From positions 1-64,000 of the forward strand of contig NZ_PJJM01000092.1 of the NCBI RefSeq assembly GCF_002929805.1: a stretch of DNA of 64,000 bases. The letters run 5' to 3'. The stretch comes from Cryobacterium sp. Y50 (GTDB lineage Bacteria; Actinomycetota; Actinomycetes; Actinomycetales; Microbacteriaceae). Within the stretch, counting starts at the first letter, position 1, and each line of letters opens with the position of its first letter. Positions 33,735 to 43,078 of the stretch are shown here, piece by piece. A program made the translations under genes and the position numbers. A model generated the notes under the pieces. That model was not told the origin of the DNA and ran no database searches. It worked only from the letters and a program-made list of their open reading frames with translations.

Positions 33735-34835
33735 ATGGCGCTATTCACCGATGCATCGGCACCTCGACGTGCCCGGCGCTCCGGCCCGTCCTTCGGCTGG
33801 ACGGCGCTGCTGATCGCCCTCGTCGCCGGAGTGATTCTAGGCATCATGCCGGCGCCGTACGTCATCGAGAAGCCGGGTCCAGTGCTCAACACCCTCGGCA
33901 CCGCCACCTACGACGACGTCGAAACCGCTCTCATCACCATCCCCGACGAGACCGTCTACCCGACCGGCGGAACCCTCGATCTGCTCACCGTGTCGCTGTT
34001 CGGCAACAGGGAAGACCGCCCGAGCTGGCTCGCCGTGGCCGGCGCCTGGCTCGACCCGAGCGAGGCAGTACTCCCCATTGACCAGGTTTTTCCCGACAAT
34101 GTCAGCACCGAGCAGCGCGACGCTCGCAGCAGCGCCGACATGATCAATTCCCAACAGGATGCCATCGCCGCCGCACTCACTCATCTCGGCTACGACTACC
34201 CCACGACGGTGTCTGTGGTGAGCCTGCCCGAAGGTTCTGCGGCCGCGGGATTGATCGAACCCGACGATAAAGTGACCGCAGTGAACGGTACCCCGGTGGC
34301 CAACGTCGCCGAACTGCGTGCCGCGTTACAGGTCAACGGCGCCGAGGCCGCGGCGAGCGTCGACGTTGTGCGGGGCGGCGTCGCGCGGACCGTCGAGGTC
34401 ACTCCGATCGACAACGACGGCACGATCGTGGCCGGCATCAACGTGTCGGTCGCCTACGATTTTCCGTTCGAGGTTCAGATTCAGCTCGACAAGGTCGGTG
34501 GCCCGAGCGCCGGCATGATGTTTGCCCTCGGCATCATCGACAAGCTCACTCCAGGCGAGCTGCAGGGCGGCGAGAACGTCGCCGGCACCGGAACCATCGA
34601 CCAGTCCGGCGCCATCGGCCCGATCGGCGGCATCCAGCAAAAGCTCTATGGCGCGCTCGAGAGCGGCGCGACCTGGTTTCTCGCCCCCGCGGAGAATTGT
34701 GACGAGGTAACCGGCAATATCCCCGACGGCCTGACCGTGTTCTCGGTCGCCACCCTCGACGAAGCGCTCAACGCCCTCGACGCGATCAAGACCGGCGCCG
34801 ACACGAGCGACCTGCCGAGCTGCCCGGCCAGTTGA
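33735..34835 (+). CDS. PDZ-domain Lon-like serine protease (YlbL family)
   Basis: A 366-residue membrane-bound protease. One transmembrane segment (about 22-40), a PDZ domain (about 155-230, LPEGSAAAGLIEPDDKVTAV) and a C-terminal S16 Lon-type domain with the catalytic pair Ser258 (GGPSAGMMF) and Lys303 (GGIQQKLYGA). The active site faces outside, so it should process envelope proteins. The ATG at 33735 is chosen for AAGGAT upstream and the family start; the in-frame ATG at 33540 would overlap the divergent gene. Confidence 0.92.
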   Translation: MALFTDASAPRRARRSGPSFGWTALLIALVAGVILGIMPAPYVIEKPGPVLNTLGTATYDDVETALITIPDETVYPTGGTLDLLTVSLFGNREDRPSWLAVAGAWLDPSEAVLPIDQVFPDNVSTEQRDARSSADMINSQQDAIAAALTHLGYDYPTTVSVVSLPEGSAAAGLIEPDDKVTAVNGTPVANVAELRAALQVNGAEAAASVDVVRGGVARTVEVTPIDNDGTIVAGINVSVAYDFPFEVQIQLDKVGGPSAGMMFALGIIDKLTPGELQGGENVAGTGTIDQSGAIGPIGGIQQKLYGALESGATWFLAPAENCDEVTGNIPDGLTVFSVATLDEALNALDAIKTGADTSDLPSCPAS

Positions 34836-34957
34836 GCCTCGGCCAACGCGCAGTAGTGATGACTCTCTCAGGGCCGCCAAAGTATGATGGTGGCAAACCC
34901 TGATCACGCAGCAAGTGATCACCCTGTATCTAATAACTGAGCGCAAGAGGCCAATTC

Positions 34958-37891
34958 GTGACTTCATCATCAGCCGACAACGCCCCACGGCGTAGTCGAG
35001 CCCCGCTAGCAATTACCGCAGCCATTATCGCGGGGTTGGTGATCCTGTTCTTTATCTTCGCCGGACTGTATACCGATGTGCTGTGGTTCGACCAGCTGGG
35101 GTTCGTCAACGTGCTGACCACCCAATGGATCGCCGGTACCGTTCTGTTCATGATCGGCTTCGTCGCGATGGCCGTTCCGGTCTGGGTGAGTATTCAGCTG
35201 GCCTACCGCCTGCGCCCGGTCTACGCGAAGCTCAACTCGCAACTTGATCGCTACCAGCAGGTCATCGAGCCGCTGCGTCGCCTCGCGATGTACGGCATTC
35301 CGGCCCTCCTCGGGCTGTTTGCCGGTGTGGCCGCTGCCACCCGCTGGCAGACCGTGCTGATGTGGCTCAACCGCACCGAAACCGGGCGGGTTGACCCGCA
35401 GTTCAACTTCGACATCTCCTTTTATCTGATGGACCTGCCGTTTTACCAGTCCGTGCTCGCCTTCGCATCGGCTGTGGTGCTGATTTCGGCGCTCGTTTCG
35501 GTCGCGACCAGCTACCTGTACGGGTCCATTCGGGTGTCCGGGCGTGAGGTGCTCATCTCTAAGGCCGCGCGCGTGCAGATTGCTGTCACGGCCGCCATCT
35601 ACCTGCTGCTGCAGGCCGTGAGTATCTGGTTCGACCAGTACTCCACCCTGACCAACAACAACGCACTGATCACCGGTGCCGGTTATACCGACGTCAACGC
35701 GACTATTCCCGGCCGAGCGATCCTCGCCGGCATCGCCGCCGTCGTCGCTCTGCTCTTCATTCTCACGGCCATCATCGGCCGCTGGCGCCTGCCGGTCATT
35801 GGTACCGCGCTTTTGATCGTGTCCAGCCTGCTGATCGGATCGCTCTACCCCTGGGTGGTAGAGCGCTTCCAAGTGGAGCCGAGCGCGAAGGCACTCGAGG
35901 AACCGTATATCGAGCGAAATATCGACCTCACGCGGGATGCCTACGATGTCGCAGACATCGAAGAGATCCCGTACAACGCGACGACCACCGCCGAGCCGGG
36001 CGCTCTGCGCGCCGACGCCGCGACCACCGCCAACATTCGTATTCTCGACCCGGCCCTGGTCAGCGACTCGTACCGTCAATTAGAACAGTTCCGCCAGTAC
36101 TACCAGTTCCCCGACAACCTCGATGTTGACCGCTACGTGATCGACGGCGTGTCGCAGGATGCCGTCGTCGCCGTGCGTGACCTCAACATCGACGGACTGA
36201 ACACCGGTAACACCTGGGTCAACTCGAAGACCGTCTACACCCACGGCTACGGAATGGTGGCCGCCTACGGCAACCAGCGTTCGGTCGACGGACAGCCGGT
36301 GTTCCTCGAATCCGGCATTCCCACCAGCGGCGCGCTCGGCGACTTCGAACCGCGGATCTACTTCGGCGAGACTTCACCCGAATATTCCATCGTCGGTGAC
36401 GAAGAGGGGGCCAATCCGATCGAGCTCGACTATCCGTCGGGTGAAGAGGGTGCTGGCCAGACCTACACAACGTTCTCGGGAGACGGTGGGCCGAAACTGG
36501 ACAACGCGTTCAAGAAACTCATCTACGCCCTGAAATTCCAGTCGGAGCAGATCTTCCTGGCCGCCTCGGTCAACGACAAGTCGGAGATTCTCTACGACCG
36601 CGACCCGGTCACCCGCGTGCAGAAAGTCGCGCCGTACCTGACGCTCGACTCCGAGGCCTATCCTTCCGTCGTTGACAATCGGGTCATGTGGATCGTTGAC
36701 GGCTACACCACTTCGGCGGACTACCCGTACTCCACCCCGGTCAGCCTGAGTGAGGCCATCGCCGATACGCAGACACCGGCGCAGCCGTATGCGCTCGACA
36801 GCATCAACTACATGCGCAACTCGGTCAAGGCCACCGTCGACGCCTACAGCGGCGAGGTCACCCTCTACGCTTGGGACGACGAGGACCCGCTGCTGCAGAC
36901 CTGGCAGAAGATCTTTCCGTCGTCACTCAAACCCATGAGCGAGATGAGCGGCGACCTGATGAGCCACGTGCGCTACCCGGCCGACCTGTTCAAGGTGCAG
37001 CGCTCCATTCTCGGTCAGTATCACGTGACCGACCCGGGTTCCTTCTACTCCAAGGACGACGCCTGGATCTCGCCCAACGACCCGGACTCGCCCGCCACCG
37101 ACCCGACCCTGCAGCCGCCGTACTACCTCACCATGCAGGTACCGGGGTCGGATAAACCGTCGTTCTCGCTGTACACGACCTTCCAGCCGGAAGCAACCGG
37201 CGAATCCAGCCGAAACGTGCTTTATGGCTATCTCGCCGTAGACGCCGACGCAGGAGCGGAAGACGGGGTGCGCGCCGACGGGTACGGTCAGCTCAGGCTG
37301 CTGAACCTGCCCAAGGACGGTACCGTTCCTGGCCCCGGCCAGGTGCAGAACGTGTTCAACGCTGACCCGACGGTCTCCACCGAACTCAACCTGCTGCGAC
37401 AGGGCTCATCGACCGTGCTGAACGGTAACCTGCTGACCCTGCCGGTCGGTGGCGGACTGCTCTACGTGCAGCCGGTCTACGTGCAGTCCACCGGTGAGAC
37501 CAGCTACCCACTGCTGCAAAAGGTGCTCGTCGCCTTCGGTGACCAGATCGCGTTCGAGGACACCCTTGACGGCGCCCTCGACGTGCTGTTCGGTGGTGAC
37601 TCGGGTGCCACGGCCGGCGACACCGATGTGCCCGAGGATGCCACCACGAACAATGGCGGCCCGGCCGACCCGAGCACCGACGGGTCAACCGATGGCAGCA
37701 CCGACGTACCGGCCGGTTCGACCGGTGATGCCGCAACGGATGCCGAGCTCAAGTCCCTGCTCGCCGTCGCCAAGACGGCGCTCGCGGAGAAGGCAGCCGC
37801 ACTCGCCGATGGTAACTTCGCCGACTACGGCACCGCCGACGCGAAGCTCGAAGACACGATCGCGAGCATGCTCGCCCTGCTCGGCGAGTAG
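34958..37891 (+). CDS. UPF0182 family integral membrane protein
   Basis: A 977-residue protein with seven transmembrane helices in the first 310 residues followed by a large extracytoplasmic domain and an acidic Asp/Thr/Ser/Gly linker (about 875-920) near the C-terminus. Signature pieces include YTDVLWFDQLGF, FNFDISFYLMDLPFYQ and NYMRNSVKATVDAY. The family is conserved in actinobacteria and cyanobacteria without an established function. GTG start at 34958 after AAGAGG. It follows the PDZ protease as in M. tuberculosis Rv3194c-Rv3193c, and a perfect hairpin terminator lies 17 bp after its stop. Confidence 0.93.
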   Translation: MTSSSADNAPRRSRAPLAITAAIIAGLVILFFIFAGLYTDVLWFDQLGFVNVLTTQWIAGTVLFMIGFVAMAVPVWVSIQLAYRLRPVYAKLNSQLDRYQQVIEPLRRLAMYGIPALLGLFAGVAAATRWQTVLMWLNRTETGRVDPQFNFDISFYLMDLPFYQSVLAFASAVVLISALVSVATSYLYGSIRVSGREVLISKAARVQIAVTAAIYLLLQAVSIWFDQYSTLTNNNALITGAGYTDVNATIPGRAILAGIAAVVALLFILTAIIGRWRLPVIGTALLIVSSLLIGSLYPWVVERFQVEPSAKALEEPYIERNIDLTRDAYDVADIEEIPYNATTTAEPGALRADAATTANIRILDPALVSDSYRQLEQFRQYYQFPDNLDVDRYVIDGVSQDAVVAVRDLNIDGLNTGNTWVNSKTVYTHGYGMVAAYGNQRSVDGQPVFLESGIPTSGALGDFEPRIYFGETSPEYSIVGDEEGANPIELDYPSGEEGAGQTYTTFSGDGGPKLDNAFKKLIYALKFQSEQIFLAASVNDKSEILYDRDPVTRVQKVAPYLTLDSEAYPSVVDNRVMWIVDGYTTSADYPYSTPVSLSEAIADTQTPAQPYALDSINYMRNSVKATVDAYSGEVTLYAWDDEDPLLQTWQKIFPSSLKPMSEMSGDLMSHVRYPADLFKVQRSILGQYHVTDPGSFYSKDDAWISPNDPDSPATDPTLQPPYYLTMQVPGSDKPSFSLYTTFQPEATGESSRNVLYGYLAVDADAGAEDGVRADGYGQLRLLNLPKDGTVPGPGQVQNVFNADPTVSTELNLLRQGSSTVLNGNLLTLPVGGGLLYVQPVYVQSTGETSYPLLQKVLVAFGDQIAFEDTLDGALDVLFGGDSGATAGDTDVPEDATTNNGGPADPSTDGSTDGSTDVPAGSTGDAATDAELKSLLAVAKTALAEKAAALADGNFADYGTADAKLEDTIASMLALLGE

Positions 37892-37908
37892 CCCGACCGC
37901 ACGACGAC

Positions 37909-37948
37909 TGCCGCAAGCCCTCACTCTCTCGGGTGAGGGCTTGCGGCA
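37909..37948 (+). terminator. Rho-independent terminator after UPF0182
   Basis: A perfect 16-bp stem (37909-37924 with 37933-37948) with an 8-nt loop, followed by only a short T-run (TTTCC). Confidence 0.8.
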
Positions 37949-38368
37949 TTTCCGGACTCCAACCATCCTGTAGCTGCAGGGCCCTAAATCGGCCAGATTG
38001 CAATTATTCAACGATGGCGTTCAACGATGGCGAAAAATCAACGGGGTGTCGACCTCGAAGTTGGCCGCGCGAATGTTCATTACCAGGGAGTGCGCCCGTC
38101 AAGTTATTGAGACAATCTGATTGATTTTTCTTCTACGCCGCGATCGTGTGGCGGTGCTGCCGGCTTACTCTGGTGCTCGCGCGTGGTTCGGTCCGCACCC
38201 GAGAAGCGAGGTGGGGGTGGACGGTTATTGGCGCGGTGCACAGAGGGCCCGCTGAGCTCCATTGCCAACCGTTGCCAAAGGGGGCTTGCGGCCATTGTGG
38301 TCGCGGGTGTTTGATACCAGAAGAGAAGCGTAATTCGGTGCTCAATGGGTGATATCAACCCAATGTGG
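37949..38368. other. 420-bp intergenic region without a supported gene
   Basis: No frame here has a start signal plus high-GC codon pattern. It holds a 13-bp tandem repeat (TTCAACGATGGCG, near 38008-38032) and is somewhat AT-richer than its neighbours. It could carry decayed coding DNA or an unrecognised RNA; I see nothing firm. Confidence 0.4.
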
Positions 38369-38397
38369 TCGACCGGGCTTTCGGGGTGTGCTAAATT
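38369..38397 (+). promoter_or_regulatory. Probable promoter of the initiator tRNA gene
   Basis: -35 TCGACC (38369-38374), 17-bp spacer, -10 TAAATT (38392-38397). The tRNA begins 12 nt after the -10 box. Confidence 0.5.
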
Positions 38398-38408
38398 TGT
38401 ACTTGTAG

Positions 38409-38482
38409 CGCGGGGTGGAGCAGTTCGGTAGCTCGCTGGGCTCATAACCCAGAGGTCGTAGGTTCAAATCCTGCCCCCGCAA
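38409..38482 (+). tRNA. Initiator tRNA-fMet (CAU)
   Basis: Cloverleaf of 74 nt without an encoded CCA. Anticodon CAT is at 38443-38445. Two features mark it as the initiator: an unpaired C1 x A72 at the top of the acceptor stem (CGCGGGG against CCCCGCA) and three consecutive G-C pairs closing the anticodon stem (GGG/CCC). It stands alone with its own promoter and terminator. Confidence 0.97.
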
Positions 38483-38487
38483 CGAAT

Positions 38488-38520
38488 GCCCCCGAAACCC
38501 TTGGTTTCGGGGGCTTTTTT
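38488..38520 (+). terminator. Rho-independent terminator of tRNA-fMet
   Basis: 12-bp stem (38488-38499 with 38503-38514), 3-nt loop, then six T (38515-38520). Confidence 0.95.
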
Positions 38521-38660
38521 GTACCCGCTGTGGCTACGTCTGTACAAGGCGCCCACCGCCCTCCCGCTGATCGAGCCGGTCTAGATCGCCATTGACCGAC
38601 GCGCGAAATCAGGGCGACCCGGCCATCCCGCATCCGCTCTGAAATATCTAATTGTGAATA

Positions 38661-38670
38661 TGTCATGACA
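38661..38670. promoter_or_regulatory. IolR-type operator TGTCATGACA in the iolC promoter
   Basis: A perfect 10-bp palindrome (12 bp with flanking A/T). It fits KGWCHTRACA, the IolR consensus of Corynebacterium glutamicum as I remember it. Its right half forms the -35 box of the iol promoter, so binding would block RNA polymerase. The identical core lies upstream of the GntR gene at 63142-63151. Confidence 0.65.
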
Positions 38671-38693
38671 TTAAGCGCAGAGGGCGCTACTGT
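38665..38693 (+). promoter_or_regulatory. Promoter of the iol operon
   Basis: -35 ATGACA (38665-38670), 17-bp spacer, -10 TACTGT (38688-38693). It would give a 5' leader of about 48 nt before the iolC ATG. Confidence 0.55.
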
Positions 38694-38747
38694 GGAGGAA
38701 CGGCGATAAGCCGACCACTACTAGTACAGAAAGTTGTACATCGACGT

Positions 38748-39710
38748 ATGACGACTTCACCGCGAACCCCCCACGATGTGCTGACCATAGGTCGCGTCGG
38801 CGTTGATATTTATCCGTTGCAGGATGGTGTCGGCCTCGAAGACGTGTCAACGTTCGGCAAGTATCTCGGTGGCAGCGCGACCAACGTCGCCGTCGCCGTC
38901 GCACGCCACGGATTGAACTCGGCGGTAATCACCCGCACCGGTAACGACCCCTTCGGCAACTACGTGCACCAAGAGCTCGTGCGCCTGGGCGTCAGCGACG
39001 AATTCGTCTCTGGGGTTGCCAACCTCAACACCCCCGTAGTGTTCTGCGAGATCTTTCCGCCCGACGACTTTCCCCTGTACTTCTATCGAGCGCCCAAAGC
39101 GCCCGATCTGGTCATTCATGCCGACGAGCTCGACCTGACCGCCATCGCGAATGCCCGCATCTACTGGTCGACCGTGACCGGTCTCAGCGAAGAGCCCAGC
39201 CGATCCGCTCATTTCGCAGCCTGGGAAGCCCGGGGACGCAGCCCGCTGACTATTCTCGATCTAGACTATCGGCCCATGTTCTGGGCCTCGCCCGCAGAGG
39301 CGAGCGCCCAGGTAGCCCTGGCCCTCGGCCACGTCACGGTCGCTGTCGGCAACAAAGAGGAGTGCGAAGTCGCCGTTGGCGAGACCGACCCGCTGCGCGC
39401 CGCCGACGCGCTGTTGGAGCGTGGCATCGAACTGGCCATCGTCAAGCAGGGGCCTAAGGGCGTGCTCGCAAAAACTCGCACCGAAACCGTCGAGGTACCG
39501 CCGTACTTCGTCGACGTGGTCAACGGCCTCGGCGCCGGCGACAGCTTCGGCGGGGCGCTCTGCTACGGCCTGCTACAGGACTGGCCGCTCCGCCGTATCC
39601 TGCAATTCGCCAACGTGGCCGGCGCCATCGTCGCCGGCCGCCGCGAATGCTCCACTGCCATGCCCACAACCAGTGAGGTTGAAGAGATAATGAAGGGACT
39701 GCCGGCATGA
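38748..39710 (+). CDS. iolC: 5-dehydro-2-deoxygluconokinase
   Basis: A 320-residue PfkB-family sugar kinase that phosphorylates 5-keto-2-deoxygluconate (DKG) at C6 with ATP, late in myo-inositol catabolism. It shows the N-terminal GGSATNVAVAVARHGL motif and the C-terminal PfkB signature GLGAGDSFGGALCYGLL with the catalytic Asp. First gene of an eight-gene iol operon; its stop overlaps the aldolase start (ATGA). An IolR-type palindrome covers its -35 region. Confidence 0.93.
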   Translation: MTTSPRTPHDVLTIGRVGVDIYPLQDGVGLEDVSTFGKYLGGSATNVAVAVARHGLNSAVITRTGNDPFGNYVHQELVRLGVSDEFVSGVANLNTPVVFCEIFPPDDFPLYFYRAPKAPDLVIHADELDLTAIANARIYWSTVTGLSEEPSRSAHFAAWEARGRSPLTILDLDYRPMFWASPAEASAQVALALGHVTVAVGNKEECEVAVGETDPLRAADALLERGIELAIVKQGPKGVLAKTRTETVEVPPYFVDVVNGLGAGDSFGGALCYGLLQDWPLRRILQFANVAGAIVAGRRECSTAMPTTSEVEEIMKGLPA

Positions 39711-40588
39711 CCAGGCTTGACTTCGACGCGCTGCGCGACGCCCGTGCGGCGCACCCCGAGCGCATCGGTGAGATTCTGGCCGGCCGTACCCGGCGTGAGC
39801 TGATTCGTGGTGATGGCCGGCTGTTCATCGTGGCCGCCGACCACCGCGCTCGTGGCGCCCTGGGCGTGCGCAAGGACGCCAACGCCATGGCCAACCGCTA
39901 CGCCCTGCTCGAGAGCCTAGCGACAGCTCTGCGCCGCCCGGGCGTCGACGGCGTGCTGGGCACCCCCGACATCATCGACGACCTGGCCCTGCTCGGGCTG
40001 CTCGACGACAAGGTCGTGGTCGGGTCGATGAACCGTGGCGGGCTCTGGGGCTCCTCCTTCGAGATGGACGATCGCTACACCGCCTACGACATCGACAAAA
40101 TCAAGCGCGACCGTCTCGACTTCGCCAAGAATCTCGTGCGCATCAACCTCGAAGATGCCGGCTCGCTCGCTACCCTCGAGGCCACAGCGCTGGCCGTGAG
40201 CGAAGCGGCTGCGGCCGGCATCCCGATTATGCTGGAGCCGTTCATGAGCTCCTGGGTCGACGGTCGCGTCAAGAACGACCTCACGGCGGATGCCGTCATC
40301 CTCTCGATCGCCATCGCCGAGGGCTTGGGCAACTCCAGTGCCTACTCGTGGCTGAAGCTGCCGGTCGTTGCCGACATGGCTCGCGTCATGGCGGCGACCA
40401 CCCTGCCGACCCTGCTCCTTGGCGGTGACCCGGTCGGCGATCAGACCGAAACCTTCGAATCCTGGCGCAACGCCCTCGAGCTTCCCGGCGTGCGCGGCCT
40501 CGTCGTGGGCCGCAGCCTGCTCTACCCGAGCGACGGCAACGTCCAAACAGCCATCGATACCGCCGCCGAACTCGTGCACGGCGCCTAA
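39707..40588 (+). CDS. Cgl0158-type class I aldolase (iol operon aldolase)
   Basis: A 293-residue TIM-barrel protein of the DeoC/FbaB/LacD class. In Corynebacterium a homologue sits at the same place between iolC and iolA, and there is no IolJ aldolase here, so it is the best candidate to cleave DKG-6-phosphate into dihydroxyacetone phosphate and malonate semialdehyde (inferred). Seen in the sequence: VAADHRARGALGV, LLDDKVVVGSMNRGG, and a barrel-end phosphate site near LLLGGDPVGDQ and VVGRSLLYP. Overlaps iolC by 4 bp. Confidence 0.82.
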   Translation: MTRLDFDALRDARAAHPERIGEILAGRTRRELIRGDGRLFIVAADHRARGALGVRKDANAMANRYALLESLATALRRPGVDGVLGTPDIIDDLALLGLLDDKVVVGSMNRGGLWGSSFEMDDRYTAYDIDKIKRDRLDFAKNLVRINLEDAGSLATLEATALAVSEAAAAGIPIMLEPFMSSWVDGRVKNDLTADAVILSIAIAEGLGNSSAYSWLKLPVVADMARVMAATTLPTLLLGGDPVGDQTETFESWRNALELPGVRGLVVGRSLLYPSDGNVQTAIDTAAELVHGA

Positions 40589-40625
40589 GAACTCTCATCC
40601 ACTCTCGTACAGAAGGAAAGCAACC

Positions 40626-42137
40626 ATGCCCGCAACAGCCACGGATTTAGCCACCGCCCCGCACTGGATCGACGGAAAGGAACAGCCGGGAACCTCCGGC
40701 CGTATTGCGCCGGTCTTTGATCCAGCCCTGGGAACGGTGAGCAAGACTGTGTCGCTCGCTGACCAAGCCGAAATAGCGACCGCCATCGCCAGCGCCAAGG
40801 CTGCCTTCCCAGCCTGGCGCGACCTGTCCATGGCCAAGCGCCAGCAGGTTCTGTTCAGCTTTCGCGAACTGCTGAACGCCCGCAAGGGCGAGCTGGCCGA
40901 GATCATCACGAGCGAGCACGGCAAGGTACTCTCCGACGCGCTCGGTGAGATCTCCCGCGGCCAGGAAGTCGTGGAATTTGCTTGCGGCATTCCGCACCTG
41001 CTCAAGGGCGACTACTCCGAAAACGTCTCCACCGGCGTCGACGTGTACTCTACCCGCCAGGCGCTCGGCGTCGTCGCTGTGATCAGCCCGTTCAACTTTC
41101 CGGCCATGGTGCCCATGTGGTTCTTTCCGCTCGCTCTCGCGGCCGGTAACTCGGTGATCCTCAAGCCGAGCGAGAAAGACCCGAGCGCGGCCATCTGGAT
41201 GGCCAAGCTGCTCCAGGAAGCCGGCCTCCCCGACGGCGTCTTCACCGTGCTGCAGGGTGATAAAGAATCAGTTGACGGCCTGCTTGAGCACCCCGACGTG
41301 AAGGCCATCTCCTTCGTGGGCTCGACCCCGATCGCCCAGTACGTCTACGAGACCGGCACCCGCCACGGCAAGCGCATCCAAGCCCTCGGCGGAGCCAAGA
41401 ACCACATGCTCGTACTGCCCGACGCCGACCTTGACCTCGTCGCCGACTCCGCCATCAACGCGGGTTTCGGCAGTGCGGGGGAGCGCTGCATGGCCATCAG
41501 CGTGATCGTCGCCGTTGAACCCGTTGCCGACGTGCTGATCGAAAAGATCGTCACCCGCATGAACACCCTGACCGTAGGCGACGGCCGTCGCTCCTGCGAC
41601 ATGGGTCCGCTCGTGACCGAGGTACACCGCGACAAGGTCGCGAGCTACATCGACATCGCCAAGGATGACGGTGCCAATATCGTCGTCGACGGCCGCGGCA
41701 TCGAGGTGGACGGCGACCCGAACGGGTTCTGGCTCGGCCCGACCCTGATCGATGCACTGCCGGTGACGTCGAAGGCATACACCGAAGAGATCTTCGGACC
41801 GGTACTTTCGGTGGTACGGGTGGCGAGCTTCGAGGAGGGCGTCGACCTGATCAACTCCGGTGCCTTCGGCAACGGAACCGCCATCTTCACCAACGACGGC
41901 GGCGCGGCTCGCCGTTTTCAGAACGAGATCGAGGTGGGCATGATCGGCATCAACGTACCGATCCCGGTGCCTGTGTCGTACTTCTCCTTCGGCGGCTGGA
42001 AGAACTCTCTGTTCGGCGACACCAAGGCGCACGGCGTCGAGGGTGTGCACTTCTTCACGCGCGGCAAGGCCATCACCAGTCGTTGGCTCGACCCGAGCCA
42101 CGGCGGCATCAACCTCGGCTTCCCCGAGAACAACTAA
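40626..42137 (+). CDS. iolA: CoA-acylating methylmalonate/malonate-semialdehyde dehydrogenase
   Basis: A 503-residue aldehyde dehydrogenase that converts malonate semialdehyde to acetyl-CoA and CO2 (and methylmalonate semialdehyde to propionyl-CoA). The catalytic Cys is in GSAGERCMAISV (about residue 285); ISPFNFPAMVPMWFF and KPSEKDPSA are MmsA-type motifs. AGAAGGAAAG precedes the ATG at 40626, which starts the family-like N-terminus; in-frame upstream codons lie inside the aldolase gene and are rejected. Last step of the inositol route. Confidence 0.93.
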   Translation: MPATATDLATAPHWIDGKEQPGTSGRIAPVFDPALGTVSKTVSLADQAEIATAIASAKAAFPAWRDLSMAKRQQVLFSFRELLNARKGELAEIITSEHGKVLSDALGEISRGQEVVEFACGIPHLLKGDYSENVSTGVDVYSTRQALGVVAVISPFNFPAMVPMWFFPLALAAGNSVILKPSEKDPSAAIWMAKLLQEAGLPDGVFTVLQGDKESVDGLLEHPDVKAISFVGSTPIAQYVYETGTRHGKRIQALGGAKNHMLVLPDADLDLVADSAINAGFGSAGERCMAISVIVAVEPVADVLIEKIVTRMNTLTVGDGRRSCDMGPLVTEVHRDKVASYIDIAKDDGANIVVDGRGIEVDGDPNGFWLGPTLIDALPVTSKAYTEEIFGPVLSVVRVASFEEGVDLINSGAFGNGTAIFTNDGGAARRFQNEIEVGMIGINVPIPVPVSYFSFGGWKNSLFGDTKAHGVEGVHFFTRGKAITSRWLDPSHGGINLGFPENN

Positions 42138-42139
42138 CG

Positions 42140-43045
42140 ATGACAACGCCATCCGCAGGCTGGTTCTACGCGCGGGGCTCCCTCGAACGCGACGGCTGGG
42201 AAACCGTCGTCGACCGGGCTATCAGTGGATGGCGCTATACCGGCATCCGCGTCGCGGCCCTCGAGGTGGAAGACTCCGTGTTACTCGCCGCAGAAGCGGT
42301 CGAACGCATCGTGGTTCCCCTGAGCGGATCGTTCACGGTGCGCTACACGCTCGTGGGAGAGACCGAGGCGCGCGTGCAGGTGCTCGCGGGGCGAGCATCC
42401 GTTTTTCACGGACCCACCGACACGCTTTACCTGCCCACCGGCACCGCGCTCTCGATCGAGGGTGCCGGCCGGGTGGCGGTGGCCGAGGCGCCGACCGACC
42501 AGGCGTTTCCGGTGGCCTACATTCCGATAGCGGATGTCCCAATCGAGCTGCGCGGGGCGGGGCGCTCGAGCCGCCAGGTACACAACTTCGGCACGCCGGC
42601 GAGCCTCGCGGCCGACCGGTTGATCGTGTGTGAAGTGATCACCCCGGCCGAGAACTGGTCGAGTTACCCGCCGCACAAGCACGACGAATACCGGGACGGT
42701 GTGGAGTCGAAGCTCGAGGAGATCTACTACTTCGAAAGCAGCGTCACGCGCGGCCAGCCCGTGCCGGACACGGCGAGCCCGTTCGGCCTGATGCGTACCT
42801 ACTCATCCGAGGCTGGCACGATCGACATTATGGCGGAGGTGCACACCGGCGATGTCGCGCTGGTGCCCTTCGGCTGGCATGGCCCCTGCGTCGCAGCCCC
42901 CGGCTACGACCTCTACTACCTCAACGTGATGGCCGGGCCGGATCCCGACCGTTCGTGGCGCATCAGCGATGATCCGGCGCACGGCTGGATCCGGGATACC
43001 TGGGTGGGTCAGGAATTCGATTCCCGACTTCCGTACACTTCTTAA
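42140..43045 (+). CDS. iolB: 5-deoxy-glucuronate isomerase
   Basis: A 301-residue bicupin that isomerises 5-deoxy-D-glucuronate to 5-keto-2-deoxygluconate. The second cupin has the metal ligands in SYPPHKHDEYRDG and later an E in LEEIYYFE; HGPCVAAPGYDLYYLNVMAG is the classic C-terminal IolB motif. ATG at 42140, two bases after the iolA stop. Confidence 0.94.
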   Translation: MTTPSAGWFYARGSLERDGWETVVDRAISGWRYTGIRVAALEVEDSVLLAAEAVERIVVPLSGSFTVRYTLVGETEARVQVLAGRASVFHGPTDTLYLPTGTALSIEGAGRVAVAEAPTDQAFPVAYIPIADVPIELRGAGRSSRQVHNFGTPASLAADRLIVCEVITPAENWSSYPPHKHDEYRDGVESKLEEIYYFESSVTRGQPVPDTASPFGLMRTYSSEAGTIDIMAEVHTGDVALVPFGWHGPCVAAPGYDLYYLNVMAGPDPDRSWRISDDPAHGWIRDTWVGQEFDSRLPYTS

Positions 43046-43078
43046 CTTCACCGCAGCACCCCGAAAGGACACAGCGTA

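Noticed and set aside
38442-38666. Minus-strand open frame over the tRNA gene
   Set aside because: It is the familiar false frame created by a tRNA and its terminator; no start signal or homology.
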